DNA of 64,000 bases from JBBBNV01 sp037137075 (GCF_037137075.1 NZ_JBBBNV010000010.1:93207-157206), one strand, 5' to 3'; positions 8,634 through 18,091 are shown, numbered from the stretch's first letter. Translations and numbers: made by a program. Notes: generated from the letters alone by a model not told the origin.

Positions 8634-9878
8634 TTGAAGGTATCCTCCCCCGCATTAGACCAGATTTGGATTGTTGCCCCTTCCACAATTTTAGCTGGTG
8701 AGACAGGCTTTGACCGCTTCCGATACCTGGCGGAGAAGCTTACTGAACGAGGCCACCGGGTCCGGCTTCTTACCAGCAGCTTTTCTCACACAGAACGGCG
8801 GTTCCGGGATAAGGAAACCGTTGAGCGGCAAAGCCGGCGCAGCGGCTATAGCATTGACCTGCTGCGGGAAAATGGCTTTTGGACGGACTCTTTATGGGAA
8901 CGGCTGCGCAGCAGTATGCAGTTTAATGCTCATCTTCAGGCGCTTCTGGATGAATGCAAGCAGCCGCCCAAGCTGATTTACAGCGCCTGTCCGCAGATTG
9001 GCGCGGCCCGTATCGCCGCCCGGTTCGCCAAACGCTGGAACATTCCGTTTGCCGTCGATATTGTGAAAACCTCCTTCGCCTGGGACGCTTCCTCCGTCCT
9101 CCCCGTCATGCTCCCTTCGGGCCTACGCAAGGCGCTTGGTCTGCCGTTCCGGCTGCAGGCCGAACGAATCTACGGCATGGCGGATTATGTGGTTGGTGTA
9201 TCCGATAGCGCTGTGGAGCATGGTCGCCATGTCAACAGCCATGCCAAGGCGTACTGTCCCGTCTACATCGGAGCCGATGTGGCTCGGTACAACGAGGTGA
9301 ACGATTCCTTTTATAAACCGCAATCCCAGTTCTGGTTTACGTCATGGCAGGAGCTTCATTCCGGCTGTGATACCGGGACCGCGATCCGCGCGATAGCCCG
9401 GGTGAAGCAGCAGGGCTATCCGCACGTCATGCTGTTTGTACTCGGCTCCGGGCCGTACGAGGACAAGCTGAAGCGGCTTGCGGCCGATCTGAAAGCTCCG
9501 GTTCGCTTTATGGGGCGGTGCAGTGAAGAAGAGGCCGCGGCCTGTCTGAAGTGGAGCGATGCCGCACTGGGACTCGCCCGGGACGGCGACGCGGATACAC
9601 TGGCGGCCCGGCTGGGCGATTATTTGTCCGCCGGTCTGCCGGTGCTTCACAGCAGTCCTGAGCTGCAAAAGCTGCTCGCTCCGTACGGGCTCGGTGAAGT
9701 GTACAGCCCCGGAAACGACAAGCAGCTGGCGGAGCTGATGCTGCAGTGGCTGCAGCAGAAGGAGCGGCTAGAAATGCTGCGTATCAGCGCGCGCCGGCTG
9801 GCTGCCGCCAAATTCGACCGCAGCGTGAGCTATGAAGGTATTTTTAAATTTATCGAAGGGGAGATTGCATGCAGCTAA
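8634..9878 (+). CDS. Glycosyltransferase, GT-B fold
   Basis: 414 residues from TTG after AACGAAGGAGC. N-terminal IWIVAPSTILAGETGFDRFRYLAEKLTERGH and the C-terminal donor half (FVLGSGPYEDKLKRLAADL, VRFMGRCSEEEAAACLKWSD, LGDYLSAGLPVLHSS) mark a GT4-like transferase with a weak EX7E motif. It begins a three-gene cluster (8634, 9869, 10179) whose members overlap, so one transcript from the operator-bearing promoter at 8545 probably covers all three. Confidence 0.85.
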   Translation: MKVSSPALDQIWIVAPSTILAGETGFDRFRYLAEKLTERGHRVRLLTSSFSHTERRFRDKETVERQSRRSGYSIDLLRENGFWTDSLWERLRSSMQFNAHLQALLDECKQPPKLIYSACPQIGAARIAARFAKRWNIPFAVDIVKTSFAWDASSVLPVMLPSGLRKALGLPFRLQAERIYGMADYVVGVSDSAVEHGRHVNSHAKAYCPVYIGADVARYNEVNDSFYKPQSQFWFTSWQELHSGCDTGTAIRAIARVKQQGYPHVMLFVLGSGPYEDKLKRLAADLKAPVRFMGRCSEEEAAACLKWSDAALGLARDGDADTLAARLGDYLSAGLPVLHSSPELQKLLAPYGLGEVYSPGNDKQLAELMLQWLQQKERLEMLRISARRLAAAKFDRSVSYEGIFKFIEGEIACS

Positions 9879-10195
9879 CCGGGCGGCACGAGGTGTATTG
9901 TATCGTTTGCAATCAGGTTGTTTCCGGTGAGGACGGCAGCCATCGCGTATTCAAGACAGGCTACTATATGGCCAAATATCCGCTATCGGTCTGCGCCGCT
10001 TCCATAGGCGGAGGCGAGGTGCGGCAGGCTCGCGGGATCGCGGAAGGAGCAGACGCGGCAGACGCGGCAGACGCGGCGGGGCAGCCAGGCGACGGCAATC
10101 CGGATGCGGTCCTGACAAAGCCTGAGGTCCCGCGGCTTCATGCGGCGACAGGTCTGAGCAGGGGGGAGGAAGAAGCGAATGGAACAGCGGTTTAA
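9869..10195 (+). CDS. Small protein with CxxC motif, unknown function
   Basis: 108 residues. Start ATG follows GAAGGGGAGATTGC and lies inside the end of the glycosyltransferase gene; the end overlaps the acyltransferase start by 17 bases, so it is translationally coupled on both sides. The first part (EVYCIVCNQVVSGEDGSHRVF) looks like a small zinc-ribbon or treble-clef start; an exact triplet of a 9-base unit (GCAGACGCG, about 10051-10077) encodes an Ala-Asp run. No family recognised. Confidence 0.5.
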   Translation: MQLTGRHEVYCIVCNQVVSGEDGSHRVFKTGYYMAKYPLSVCAASIGGGEVRQARGIAEGADAADAADAAGQPGDGNPDAVLTKPEVPRLHAATGLSRGEEEANGTAV

Positions 10196-11381
10196 ACAAG
10201 CCGATGCGCTGCGCGGACTGGCGGCACTTACCGTCATGCTTTGCAGTATCTTTCTCATTTTTCCTGTGTTTTTTGCCCGGACGCAGGGACAAAGCGGCTT
10301 CCTCCTGCTGAATTTGCTGAAGCACAGCCCGATCAGCCTGATTTGGTCAGCCCACTCGGCTGTCATTTTATTTTTCGTGCTGAGCGGCTTTGTGCTGGCG
10401 CTGCCCTTCACCGACCGGCTGGGGGAGCAGCGGTATGTCCCTTTTTTGTTCAAGCGCATCTGCCGCATTTATATTCCCTATATAGCCGTGGTGCTGCTGG
10501 CCATGAGCGCAAGCATGATCATTCCGCGGATTGACTATGCGCCGGATATGAGCGTATGGTTTCATTCACAGTGGCGGATTCCAGTCACGATGGAGGCCTT
10601 GTTTGCCCACCTGCTCCTCATTGGCCAGTTCGATACGGACGCTTTTCAGTACACCATATGGTCGCTTGTGCATGAGATGCGCATCTCGATTATTTTTCCG
10701 TTTCTGATGGTCATTGTGATGCGGCTGAATTGGAAATTCAATTTGCTGCTGGCCCTGTTCTGCTCCGGGCTCGGACATGCGGGGAAATACGTCCTGTTTC
10801 ATCTTTACGGCAATCCTACCCCGCCGCTTTCTTCGTTTCATGCCACCATTCATTACATCGCCCTGTTTATTATCGGGGCGCTGCTTGCCAAGCACCGGAC
10901 CGGGCTCATCTCGTTCTATCAGAAGCTGGGCCGGCCTGTTCATGTCGCACTGCTTTTGGCTGCCGTATTGCTCTACACCTACGATACGTGGTTTTTGCCT
11001 AGTGTGGGGCGGCTGCATATGTGGATCGTGAACGATTGGGCGATTGCCGCAGGCTCGTTCCTGCTTCTGTGGTGGGCTATTGCTTCGAAATCCTCCGCGC
11101 AAGCAGGTCTGGTGTGGAGGTCGCTTCAAGGGCTGGGCCGTATTTCCTACAGCTTGTATCTGGTCCATCCGGTGCTGCTGCTCACGATGACCCGGCTGCT
11201 TTACGGCCTGCTGCCGCTCTGGCTGAACGTTATCCTCGGCGCCGCCGCGGCCTTGGGAGTGTCTGTCCTGCTGCACCGCTTTGTGGAGCTGCCTGCGATG
11301 CAGCTGGGCAGGCAGGTGGAGAGGCAGCTTAACCGGCGTGACTATGCGCGCCTCACGGAGCCGGATATTGCCGGCAAATAA
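10179..11381 (+). CDS. Acyltransferase 3 family membrane protein
   Basis: 400 residues with about ten membrane segments. QADALRGLAALTVMLC at the N-terminus and FVLSGFVLALPF are signature stretches of the acyltransferase 3 (OafA/YrhL) family, and ISYSLYLVHPVLLL near the C-terminus is also typical. It would acetylate or otherwise acylate a glycan at the membrane. GGGGGGAGGAAGAAGCG precedes the ATG. It is last in the cluster and is followed by a strong bidirectional terminator. Confidence 0.9.
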   Translation: MEQRFKQADALRGLAALTVMLCSIFLIFPVFFARTQGQSGFLLLNLLKHSPISLIWSAHSAVILFFVLSGFVLALPFTDRLGEQRYVPFLFKRICRIYIPYIAVVLLAMSASMIIPRIDYAPDMSVWFHSQWRIPVTMEALFAHLLLIGQFDTDAFQYTIWSLVHEMRISIIFPFLMVIVMRLNWKFNLLLALFCSGLGHAGKYVLFHLYGNPTPPLSSFHATIHYIALFIIGALLAKHRTGLISFYQKLGRPVHVALLLAAVLLYTYDTWFLPSVGRLHMWIVNDWAIAAGSFLLLWWAIASKSSAQAGLVWRSLQGLGRISYSLYLVHPVLLLTMTRLLYGLLPLWLNVILGAAAALGVSVLLHRFVELPAMQLGRQVERQLNRRDYARLTEPDIAGK

Positions 11382-11415
11382 ACCATTCATGCAGCAGGCA
11401 GATATGAAGCCAGTA

Positions 11416-11471
11416 AAAAATCCCCCGAAGCACGGAGCGGTTAGTTTCCGCTTTGGCTTCGGGGGATTTTT
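11416..11471. terminator. Bidirectional terminator
   Basis: 16-base perfect arms: AAAAATCCCCCGAAGC at 11416 and GCTTCGGGGGATTTTT ending at 11471, with a small inner hairpin in the loop. A- and T-tracts on both sides serve the acyltransferase gene (plus) and mtnA (minus). Confidence 0.9.
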
Positions 11472-11552
11472 GGATTTGATCGAGCCAGTTAGGTTGTCGT
11501 TACAGGAAACTCCTGCAGGTCCGGTGAAAATACAGCGGATTTCGGTCAGAGC

Positions 11553-12638
11553 TTATTCTTCAAACAGCTTTTTCAGGTTCACGTCATAGGGGGCGGTAAC
11601 AATGCCTTTTTCCGTAATAATGGCGCTGACATACTCGTTCGGGGTGACATCGAAGGCCGGGTTGAAAACCTTGACGCCCTGCGGGGCCGTCCGTTTGCCG
11701 AAGCCTTGCGTAATTTCGTCCTCATGCCGCTCCTCGATCGGGATATCCGCTCCGGTCGGGGTATTCAGATCAATGGTGGACAGCGGGCAGGCCACGTAGA
11801 AAGGAATGCCGTGTGCCTTCGCCAGCACGGCTACGCTGTAGGTGCCGATTTTGTTGGCTACATCCCCGTTGGCCGAAACACGGTCGGTTCCGACGATGAC
11901 CGCTTGAATCCAGCCCTTTGACATGACCATCCCGGCCATATTGTCACAAATCAAGGTCACATCAATGCCGGCCTGCTGCAGCTCGTAAGCAGTCAAACGG
12001 GCGCCCTGCAGCACCGGCCGGGTTTCATCGGCAAATACCTTCAAATCCCAGCCCTTTTCTTTGGCCAAATACATCGGCGCCAAGGCCGTGCCGTAGCGCG
12101 CGGTGGCGAGTCCTCCGGCATTGCAGTGTGTCAGAACGCCCATGCCGTTGTCCAGCAGGGTCAAAGCATGCTCACCGATAAGGCGGCAGGTTTCCTCGTC
12201 CTCGGCCTGAATGTGCTTCGCCTCTTCCAGCAGAAGCGCTTTGCTGTCCTCGCCGGACCTGCCTGACGCGGCCAGCTCAGCCGCGCGGGCCTTCATCCGG
12301 TCAAGCGCCCAGAACAGATTGACGGCCGTCGGCCGGCTCGTTGCGAGATAACCGGCAGCCTTCTCCACTTCCGTTGCGATTTGCTTCGCATCCCCCTGTA
12401 CATCTCGAACACCGAGATAAACGCCGTATGCCGCGGAAATTCCGATCGCCGGAGCTCCGCGAACCTTCAGCTGCTTAATCGCGTCCCAAACATCCTCCGC
12501 CGTTGTCAGCGGCAAGTAGACTTGCTCCTCAGGCAGCAGACGCTGATCAAGCAGGTCCAGATGCGTATCAGCCCAGCGAACGGACTGCAGCCACGGCAAA
12601 TCTCCTGTCACTTGCCTTGCTTCCACTTGATTAGCCAT
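11553..12638 (-). CDS. mtnA: S-methyl-5-thioribose-1-phosphate isomerase
   Basis: 361 residues from the ATG at 12638 with GGAGGG upstream; the frame stays open 32 codons further but without a site. The eIF2B-alpha fold enzyme shows LKVRGAPAIGISAAYGVYLG, LTHCNAGGLATARYGTAL (catalytic Cys region), VFADETRPVLQGARLTAYEL, MVMSKGWIQAVIVGTDRVSANGDVANKIGTYSVA (catalytic Asp) . It converts methylthioribose-1-phosphate to methylthioribulose-1-phosphate in methionine salvage. mtnK lies immediately upstream on the same strand. Confidence 0.96.
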   Translation of the reverse strand: MANQVEARQVTGDLPWLQSVRWADTHLDLLDQRLLPEEQVYLPLTTAEDVWDAIKQLKVRGAPAIGISAAYGVYLGVRDVQGDAKQIATEVEKAAGYLATSRPTAVNLFWALDRMKARAAELAASGRSGEDSKALLLEEAKHIQAEDEETCRLIGEHALTLLDNGMGVLTHCNAGGLATARYGTALAPMYLAKEKGWDLKVFADETRPVLQGARLTAYELQQAGIDVTLICDNMAGMVMSKGWIQAVIVGTDRVSANGDVANKIGTYSVAVLAKAHGIPFYVACPLSTIDLNTPTGADIPIEERHEDEITQGFGKRTAPQGVKVFNPAFDVTPNEYVSAIITEKGIVTAPYDVNLKKLFEE

Positions 12639-12765
12639 TATTGATTCTCCCTCCATATCTTCTTTATAGCTTATAACGAAGCCTTGCCCTCGATCAAGGA
12701 CAAGGCGGGCTTTGAAAGCTATGAAACGACGCACACTACAGGTGCGACTCTTGGCTGTGAACGGG

Positions 12766-13971
12766 TTAGTTTACAGCCTTGCGGGCAATTTCAATCATTT
12801 CATCAATGGATGCAGCCTTGCGGTGGCCTTTGATCAGCTGGGTACCAATCGACAGGGCCGCGCGCTGGGCCTTGACCCGCACGTCTTCGTCCGGAATTTG
12901 ATCAATATCGGCAACGTGGGCCAGACCGACGATGCGGCGCACCATTTTGGCGCCTGTATAGCCGAAGGCATCCTGCAGCAGCCGCTGCATGTACAGCTCC
13001 CGGTAGCCCGGCGTGCGCGCGATGCGATCCACACCGTGCTGCTCCCATAGTGCAGTGAATTCCGCCGCGAAGTTGTCCCAAATCTCCTTGACCATCGTCA
13101 GCAGGCCGCTGCGGTACGCGTCACGTTCCTGTGCGGTTTTGCTCCAATACTCCTGGGAGGCGAAGTTCAGCAGCAGGTTCGCCAGTACCGCGCCGATATC
13201 AAAGCCCATAGGCCCGTAATAGGCAAACTCAGGGTCAATGACCTTCGTGGAAGCCTCAGTAACGAAAATGCTTCCCGTATGCAAATCACCATGCAAAAGT
13301 GCTTGCGCCCTGGTCAGGAAGCCTTCGCGCAGCAGTGCAACCTCCAGATGAAGCTCGGTGTCCTTCCACAGCGCTTCCGCCTCGGGACGAATACCCGGCA
13401 AAATGTTGTTGTTCGGGGAATTGATATACGGATCGTCAAAAATGAGATCCTCTGTAATTTTGCACAGATCCGGGTTGATGAACCGCCCCTGCAGCACTTT
13501 TTTGTCCTGTTGATTCTTACCCAAATCCGATGTGAAAAATAGGGTATGAGCCATAAAAATAGCGATGTCCTGGCTGAATTTAGGGTAGCTTCGTCCTTCG
13601 ATTAAGCCCTTGCGCATGATGATATGATCGCTCAGGTCCTCCATCGCGGTAAGCGCAAGCTCCGGCACATACGTGTACACCTTCGGCACAAGGCCCGGGG
13701 CGAGCTGTCCTTGAATGACAAGCGCTTCGCTTTCAATACGGGCACGATCCAGGGAAAGCGGCCACGATTCGCCAACGACCTTGGCATAAGGAAGCGCCTG
13801 CTTCAGGATGACGCTTTTGCCCGTTGCTTCTTCTTGAATATGAAAAACGAGGTTCAGGTTGCCATCGCCGATTTCCCGGCTGGACAATTCGGCGCCAGGG
13901 CTGAACAAATCAGGGAGCGTGCGGGCGAATTCGATCGCTTCCGCTTCGGATAACGGATGGTACTGCGTCAT
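12766..13971 (-). CDS. mtnK: S-methyl-5-thioribose kinase
   Basis: 401 residues; start ATG at 13971 with AAGGAGGAAGCATCCCTC upstream. It belongs to the phosphotransferase (APH-like) fold: GDGNLNLVFHI replaces the glycine loop, LLHGDLHTGSIF is the catalytic loop and VIDPEFAYYGPMGFDIG the metal loop. It phosphorylates methylthioribose with ATP, the step before MtnA. About 130 bases separate it from mtnA, and one mRNA is likely. I looked for a SAM-box leader upstream, common for this operon in Bacillus, and did not see one. Confidence 0.95.
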   Translation of the reverse strand: MTQYHPLSEAEAIEFARTLPDLFSPGAELSSREIGDGNLNLVFHIQEEATGKSVILKQALPYAKVVGESWPLSLDRARIESEALVIQGQLAPGLVPKVYTYVPELALTAMEDLSDHIIMRKGLIEGRSYPKFSQDIAIFMAHTLFFTSDLGKNQQDKKVLQGRFINPDLCKITEDLIFDDPYINSPNNNILPGIRPEAEALWKDTELHLEVALLREGFLTRAQALLHGDLHTGSIFVTEASTKVIDPEFAYYGPMGFDIGAVLANLLLNFASQEYWSKTAQERDAYRSGLLTMVKEIWDNFAAEFTALWEQHGVDRIARTPGYRELYMQRLLQDAFGYTGAKMVRRIVGLAHVADIDQIPDEDVRVKAQRAALSIGTQLIKGHRKAASIDEMIEIARKAVN

Positions 13972-14214
13972 GAGGGATGCTTCCTCCTTGAAATGATTTT
14001 TATAACCTAGTATAAAATACCAAGCCCCCTTTGTACATATGCCGTGCTTCCCTCGCAAAAATTAACAAAACTAAGCTGTTCCGTTAACACGGCCATAAAC
14101 GTTGCGCAGTATACTGACAGCATAATCAAGCCCCGCAATCAAGCGAATGCCGATGCCAAACTCCGATTTCTCGTCTCCGCGCATCCGTTCACTATTATGA
14201 AGGAGGAGCAACCG

Positions 14215-14385
14215 ATGGCCGCTCAACAATGTGTGCAGGTCCTGCTAGGCTTGGCGACGATCGCCACCATCGTCTATCTTAGTATTGAGCCGACCTACCG
14301 GTCTGTGCAGGAGCCGAATCCGATGAAGGTTAATGCCGAGCAGGGCAAACGCACTCTTCCCGACTATTATGTACGCGGCAAGTAA
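14215..14385 (+). CDS. Small single-span membrane protein
   Basis: 56 residues starting at ATG after GAAGGAGGAGCAACCG, an excellent ribosome binding site. One hydrophobic helix (VLLGLATIATIVYLSI) near the N-terminus is followed by a short hydrophilic tail. No family is recognised. The terminator overlaps its stop codon. Confidence 0.65.
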   Translation: MAAQQCVQVLLGLATIATIVYLSIEPTYRSVQEPNPMKVNAEQGKRTLPDYYVRGK

Positions 14386-14398
14386 CCGCGGGCTTTTT
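14374..14398 (+). terminator. Terminator overlapping the stop codon
   Basis: CGCGG-CAAGTAA-CCGCG stem with the TAA in the loop, followed by GGCTTTTTT. Confidence 0.65.
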
Positions 14399-14399
14399 T

Positions 14400-14844
14400 C
14401 TTCATGAAGCAGTGAATCAGACAGACCGCACGGCAGATCGCCGTCGCGGTTTTTGCTGCTTGTGCCGCGTTGTGCTCCAGACTTTTGGGCGCATCGGCAA
14501 GCTATTCAGAACCTGTGAGAGAAAGAAGCTATCAGAGAATGCAGGCTTTGCTCAGATTTTGTCTGGCTCGGAGAGCGGCGGACACCGTTTGAGACTGAGG
14601 GAGCAGGCTGCCCCAGGCAGTCCGGAGGGTTCGACCGACCGCCACGCAGTGTCGCAACGCGCGCTTGGGTCCGGAGCAATTGGCACACGGCAAAGCATTC
14701 CCGGAACACGCGAATGTAAAAAAAGCCGGCCCATGGCCCCCCGGCCGCAGCCGGGATTGGCCTTAGGGCGCGGCTTTATCGCCGGCGGCTCGACATTGTT
14801 TTTTCATACCCTGTCCGGCGGCAGTTGCCGAAAAGCAGGCTCCG
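14400..14844. other. Intergenic stretch, no gene seen
   Basis: About 445 bases. An open frame crosses it on the plus strand but its residue composition (Arg/Ser/Gly/Pro-rich, no ribosome binding site) argues against translation. Around 14716-14755 a GC-rich hairpin followed, on the minus strand, by seven T (GCCGGCTTTTTTT) could end the small minus-strand gene at 14845. Confidence 0.4.
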
Positions 14845-15012
14845 TCAGTGTGTCGACCGTCGGTGCTCCACCAGATCGATGGCGCCCAGCACGACATGGG
14901 CCAGCCCGAAGCCGACGACTCCCCAGCCGACCGCCGGGAGCTTTTCCTTCAAAAAGACGCCGGAGGCGGTAACGGCCGTTCCAAGCACAGCAGGCACTAA
15001 TCCTTCGCGCAT
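14845..15012 (-). CDS. Small conserved-looking membrane-associated protein
   Basis: 55 residues: MREGLVPAVLGTAVTASGVF, then LKEKLPAVGWGVVGFGLAHV and a short charged tail. GAGGTGAAATTCG precedes the ATG. Two Gly/Ala-rich hydrophobic stretches suggest a small membrane protein. I recall similar short proteins of unknown function in Bacillales, which I cannot verify here. It is the best coding frame in an otherwise empty 850-base interval. Confidence 0.6.
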   Translation of the reverse strand: MREGLVPAVLGTAVTASGVFLKEKLPAVGWGVVGFGLAHVVLGAIDLVEHRRSTH

Positions 15013-15249
15013 CGAATTTCACCTCACTTTAAGATTAAGTTCCGATATCGTTCGTTACAGCAATAACGTAACAAGCCCGCGAAGAACCTGTGCTGCGTTA
15101 TGCCTTCTTAGAATGGATCTTTTCTTCCCGGTTATGCGTGTTATGAATTGCATTGTTTTGCCGTGCAGTTTTATAATAGACCTTGGTTCAAGCTTGTACG
15201 GCCGATTATGAACGTAAAAAAAGGAAATACTGGTTGGGGGTGAAGCTGC

Positions 15250-15831
15250 ATGAAGACACCGGAGACGATTGCGCTGCGGGATTGGGCGGTCATTATAGAA
15301 GCGATGCGCAAGGGGGAGCAGCTGCTCATAATGCGCAAGGGCGGCATCGCAGAGGAAACAAGGGATTTCCGGCTGGCAAGCCGTTCCTTCTTCTTATATC
15401 CGGCCTATGAGCATCAGAAGGCGGAGCAATTGAAGCCGGAGCACCGGCATGGAATTGAAGCTACCCTGCAGAGCTGGAGCCCGGGGCAGGAAACGGCGCA
15501 TCTGGCATGCTATGCGGAGGTGACAGACGAATTCGAGGTGACCGATGAGACGGTCATTCAGCGGTTGAGCCGTTATCATATTTGTACGGACTTTTTCGCT
15601 GAGCAGAGGCTGCACTGGAAGCGGAATAAACCGCTGCATGTGCTGATCCTGAGAGTTTACGAGCTGGAACAGCCGCTGGATTTGCCGGTGCTGCCGAGCT
15701 ATAGCGGATGTAAATCCTGGATACGGCTTGAGACGGAAATAGAGCCGGGCCTATCCATGAAGCCCGTGCTGGACGACGCCCGCTTTGAAGCGCTGCGAAG
15801 TGAGATTTTATCCGCTATTCAGGGGATTTAA
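15250..15831 (+). CDS. DUF1802 family protein
   Basis: 193 residues, the normal length for DUF1802. IALRDWAVIIEAMRKGEQLL, LIMRKGGIAEE and FFLYPAYEHQKAEQLKP are the family's typical stretches. GGGGGTGAAGCTGC precedes the start. Function is unknown in the family. It ends about 100 bases before sufC, in front of the suf promoter region. Confidence 0.85.
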   Translation: MKTPETIALRDWAVIIEAMRKGEQLLIMRKGGIAEETRDFRLASRSFFLYPAYEHQKAEQLKPEHRHGIEATLQSWSPGQETAHLACYAEVTDEFEVTDETVIQRLSRYHICTDFFAEQRLHWKRNKPLHVLILRVYELEQPLDLPVLPSYSGCKSWIRLETEIEPGLSMKPVLDDARFEALRSEILSAIQGI

Positions 15832-15838
15832 ATTGCCC

Positions 15839-15910
15839 TTTATTAATGGTTTATGTTACGATATAATAATTATTGAGAATCAATGAGAATCATTTTAGAA
15901 TGATTTTAAA
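15839..15910 (+). promoter_or_regulatory. suf promoter with Fur-like box
   Basis: A TATAAT at 15862-15867 with a weak TTTATT 17 bases upstream is followed directly by two overlapping TGAGAATCA units (15874-15893) and an AATCATT-N4-AATGATT inverted repeat (15888-15905). This resembles the 7-1-7 Fur recognition pattern (TGATAATNATTATCA) and sits over the expected transcription start, so iron repression of suf is plausible. The match is approximate. Confidence 0.5.
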
Positions 15911-15932
15911 GATTTGAAGGGAGCTTAGAAAC

Positions 15933-16760
15933 ATGTCTACCAAGTTTGTAATTGATGGGTTGCGCGCAACTATCGAAGATAAAGAAATTCTGAAGGGGAT
16001 TAACCTGGAGATCAAGGGCGGCGAGGTTCATGCCATCATGGGTCCGAACGGAACGGGGAAAAGTACTCTTGCATCGGCCATCATGGGCCATCCGAAATAC
16101 GAGGTTACCGGCGGCAGCGTCACCATTAATGATGAAGATGTGCTGGAAATGGGTGTAGACGAGCGCGCTCGCGCCGGCCTGTTCCTTGCTATGCAGTATC
16201 CGAGCGAAATTACGGGCGTAACTAACGCCGACTTCCTTCGCAGCGCCATTAACGCCCGCCGCGAAGAAGGCAATGAAATTTCTTTGATCAAATTTATCCG
16301 CCAGCTGGAAAGCAAAATGAAGGAGCTCGAAATGAATCCTGAATTTGCTCACCGTTATTTGAATGAAGGCTTCTCCGGCGGGGAGAAAAAACGCAACGAG
16401 ATTCTGCAAATGATGATGCTGGACCCGAAAATCGTCATTCTGGACGAAATTGACTCCGGCTTGGATATCGATGCGCTGAAAATCGTAGCCGCAGGCGTGA
16501 ACGCGTCCCGCAGCGAAGAGCGCGGATTCCTGATTATTACTCACTATCAGCGTTTGCTGAACTATATTAAACCGGACTACGTGCATGTTATGATGCAGGG
16601 CCGTATCGTAAAATCCGGCGGACCGGAGCTTGCAGAGCGCCTGGAAGCCGAAGGCTACGATTGGGTGAAGGAAGAGCTTGGCATCGTGGACGAGCGTGTC
16701 GCTCCGGAAGAAGAAGAATTCAAGGTGCCGATGAATACGGTCGCTCCGAAATATCAATAA
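15933..16760 (+). CDS. sufC: Fe-S cluster assembly ATPase SufC
   Basis: 275 residues, slightly longer than usual because of an acidic C-terminal tail. ABC ATPase: Walker A GPNGTGKST at 37-45, signature FSGGEKKRNEI, Walker B IVILDEIDSGLDID, and THYQR switch. SufC drives the SufBCD scaffold on which Fe-S clusters are built in the cytoplasm. AAGGGAGC precedes the ATG. First gene of sufC-D-S-B. Confidence 0.97.
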   Translation: MSTKFVIDGLRATIEDKEILKGINLEIKGGEVHAIMGPNGTGKSTLASAIMGHPKYEVTGGSVTINDEDVLEMGVDERARAGLFLAMQYPSEITGVTNADFLRSAINARREEGNEISLIKFIRQLESKMKELEMNPEFAHRYLNEGFSGGEKKRNEILQMMMLDPKIVILDEIDSGLDIDALKIVAAGVNASRSEERGFLIITHYQRLLNYIKPDYVHVMMQGRIVKSGGPELAERLEAEGYDWVKEELGIVDERVAPEEEEFKVPMNTVAPKYQ

Positions 16761-16783
16761 GAAGGCTGCTGGGAGGAATTTAA

Positions 16784-18091
16784 ATGAGTACACAAACCAT
16801 TCTTCCGGTGGACCAGGACGCCGTAGCACGTCTGTCGCAGCAAAATCAGGAACCGGAATGGCTTGCTGCGCTTCGCGCTGAAGCATTGGAGCTGGCCGGG
16901 AGCCTGGAGCTGCCGAAGCTGGAGAAAACACGGATTGACCGCTGGAATCTGGATCATTACGGATCATACAAGCAGGCTGCAGTCGCAGCTTCTATTCAAG
17001 ATTTGCCCCAAGCGGCGCAAGCGCTGCTGCAAACCGAGGGCGAGCAGGCGGAAGGCGGAGTCATTGTTCAGCAAGGCTCAAGCATCACGTTCAAGCGCCT
17101 TAGCGAAGAGCTTGCGAAGCAGGGAGTTATTTTTACGGACCTGCAAACCGCCGCTCGTGAGCACGGTGAACTGGTTCGCAAGCACCTGTTCAGCGTTGTC
17201 CAGAAGGACGAGAACCGCTTAACCGCGCTGCATGCGGCATTATGGAACGGCGGGGTTTTCCTGTACGTGCCGAAAAATGTTGAGGTCAGCGTTCCGCTGC
17301 AGGCACTGTTTATCGCCGAAGCTGGAGCTACCTTCGCTCCGCACGTGCTGGTTGTCGCTGATACGAACAGCTCGGTTACTTACGTGGATAACTACATTTC
17401 CTCGGAAGCCGGTGAGCTGACGCATAACGGAGTTGTCGAGGTTGTCGCGAAGCCGGGCTCCAAGGTGACCTTTGCTTCGGTGCACGACATGGCTCCTTCC
17501 GTGACGGAGCTGACCTATCGCCGGGCGCATGTGGAGAACGATGCCCGCATTGAGTGGATTATCGGCGAGATGAGCTACGGCAACATCATGTCCGATACCG
17601 CAACTCAGCTGCTCGGGAACGGCTCCAGCTCGGATGCGACCGTGATTAACGTGGGAACAGGCAGCCAGAAGCTGAACATTACGACACGCGCGGTCCATTT
17701 CGGAAAAAATACGCCAAGCCAAATGATTACCCGCGCAGTCATGCGCGATGAGGCAACGGCTATCATCAACGGGATTACCAAAATCGAAAAGGGCGCTACA
17801 AAAGCCAACGGCGAGCAAACCGAGCGTGTGCTCATGCTGAGCCCGAAAGCGCGCGGAGACGCGAACCCGATTTTGCTCATCGACGAAGATGACGTTAAAG
17901 CGGGCCACGCAGCCAGCGTAGGCCAAGTAAATCCTGAATATGTATACTATTTGATGTCACGCGGTATTTCAAAAGAAGAAGCGCAAAAGCTGATCATTTA
18001 CGGATTCCTCGCACCGGTGGTGGAAGAGATTCCGCTGGATAAGCTGAAGGATCAGCTGCAATCGCTGGTGGAAAGGAAGCTGGGGCAATGA
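16784..18091 (+). CDS. sufD: Fe-S cluster assembly protein SufD
   Basis: 435 residues. The beta-helix core is recognisable by FTDLQTAAREHGELVRKHLF, LTALHAALWNGGVFLYVPKNVEVSVPLQ and the C-terminal GQVNPEYVYYLMSRGISKEEAQKLIIYGFL shared with SufB. It forms the SufBC2D scaffold complex. GGGAGG precedes the ATG, 23 bases after sufC. Its TGA overlaps the sufS ATG (ATGA), so translation is coupled. Confidence 0.96.
   Translation: MSTQTILPVDQDAVARLSQQNQEPEWLAALRAEALELAGSLELPKLEKTRIDRWNLDHYGSYKQAAVAASIQDLPQAAQALLQTEGEQAEGGVIVQQGSSITFKRLSEELAKQGVIFTDLQTAAREHGELVRKHLFSVVQKDENRLTALHAALWNGGVFLYVPKNVEVSVPLQALFIAEAGATFAPHVLVVADTNSSVTYVDNYISSEAGELTHNGVVEVVAKPGSKVTFASVHDMAPSVTELTYRRAHVENDARIEWIIGEMSYGNIMSDTATQLLGNGSSSDATVINVGTGSQKLNITTRAVHFGKNTPSQMITRAVMRDEATAIINGITKIEKGATKANGEQTERVLMLSPKARGDANPILLIDEDDVKAGHAASVGQVNPEYVYYLMSRGISKEEAQKLIIYGFLAPVVEEIPLDKLKDQLQSLVERKLGQ

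Noticed and set aside
13972..14214. Possible SAM-box riboswitch upstream of mtnK
   Set aside because: I could not find the S-box core helices or a terminator in the leader.
14412..14972. 186-codon plus-strand frame
   Set aside because: Low-complexity Arg/Ser/Pro/Gly composition, no ribosome binding site, and it covers the better minus-strand gene at 14845.
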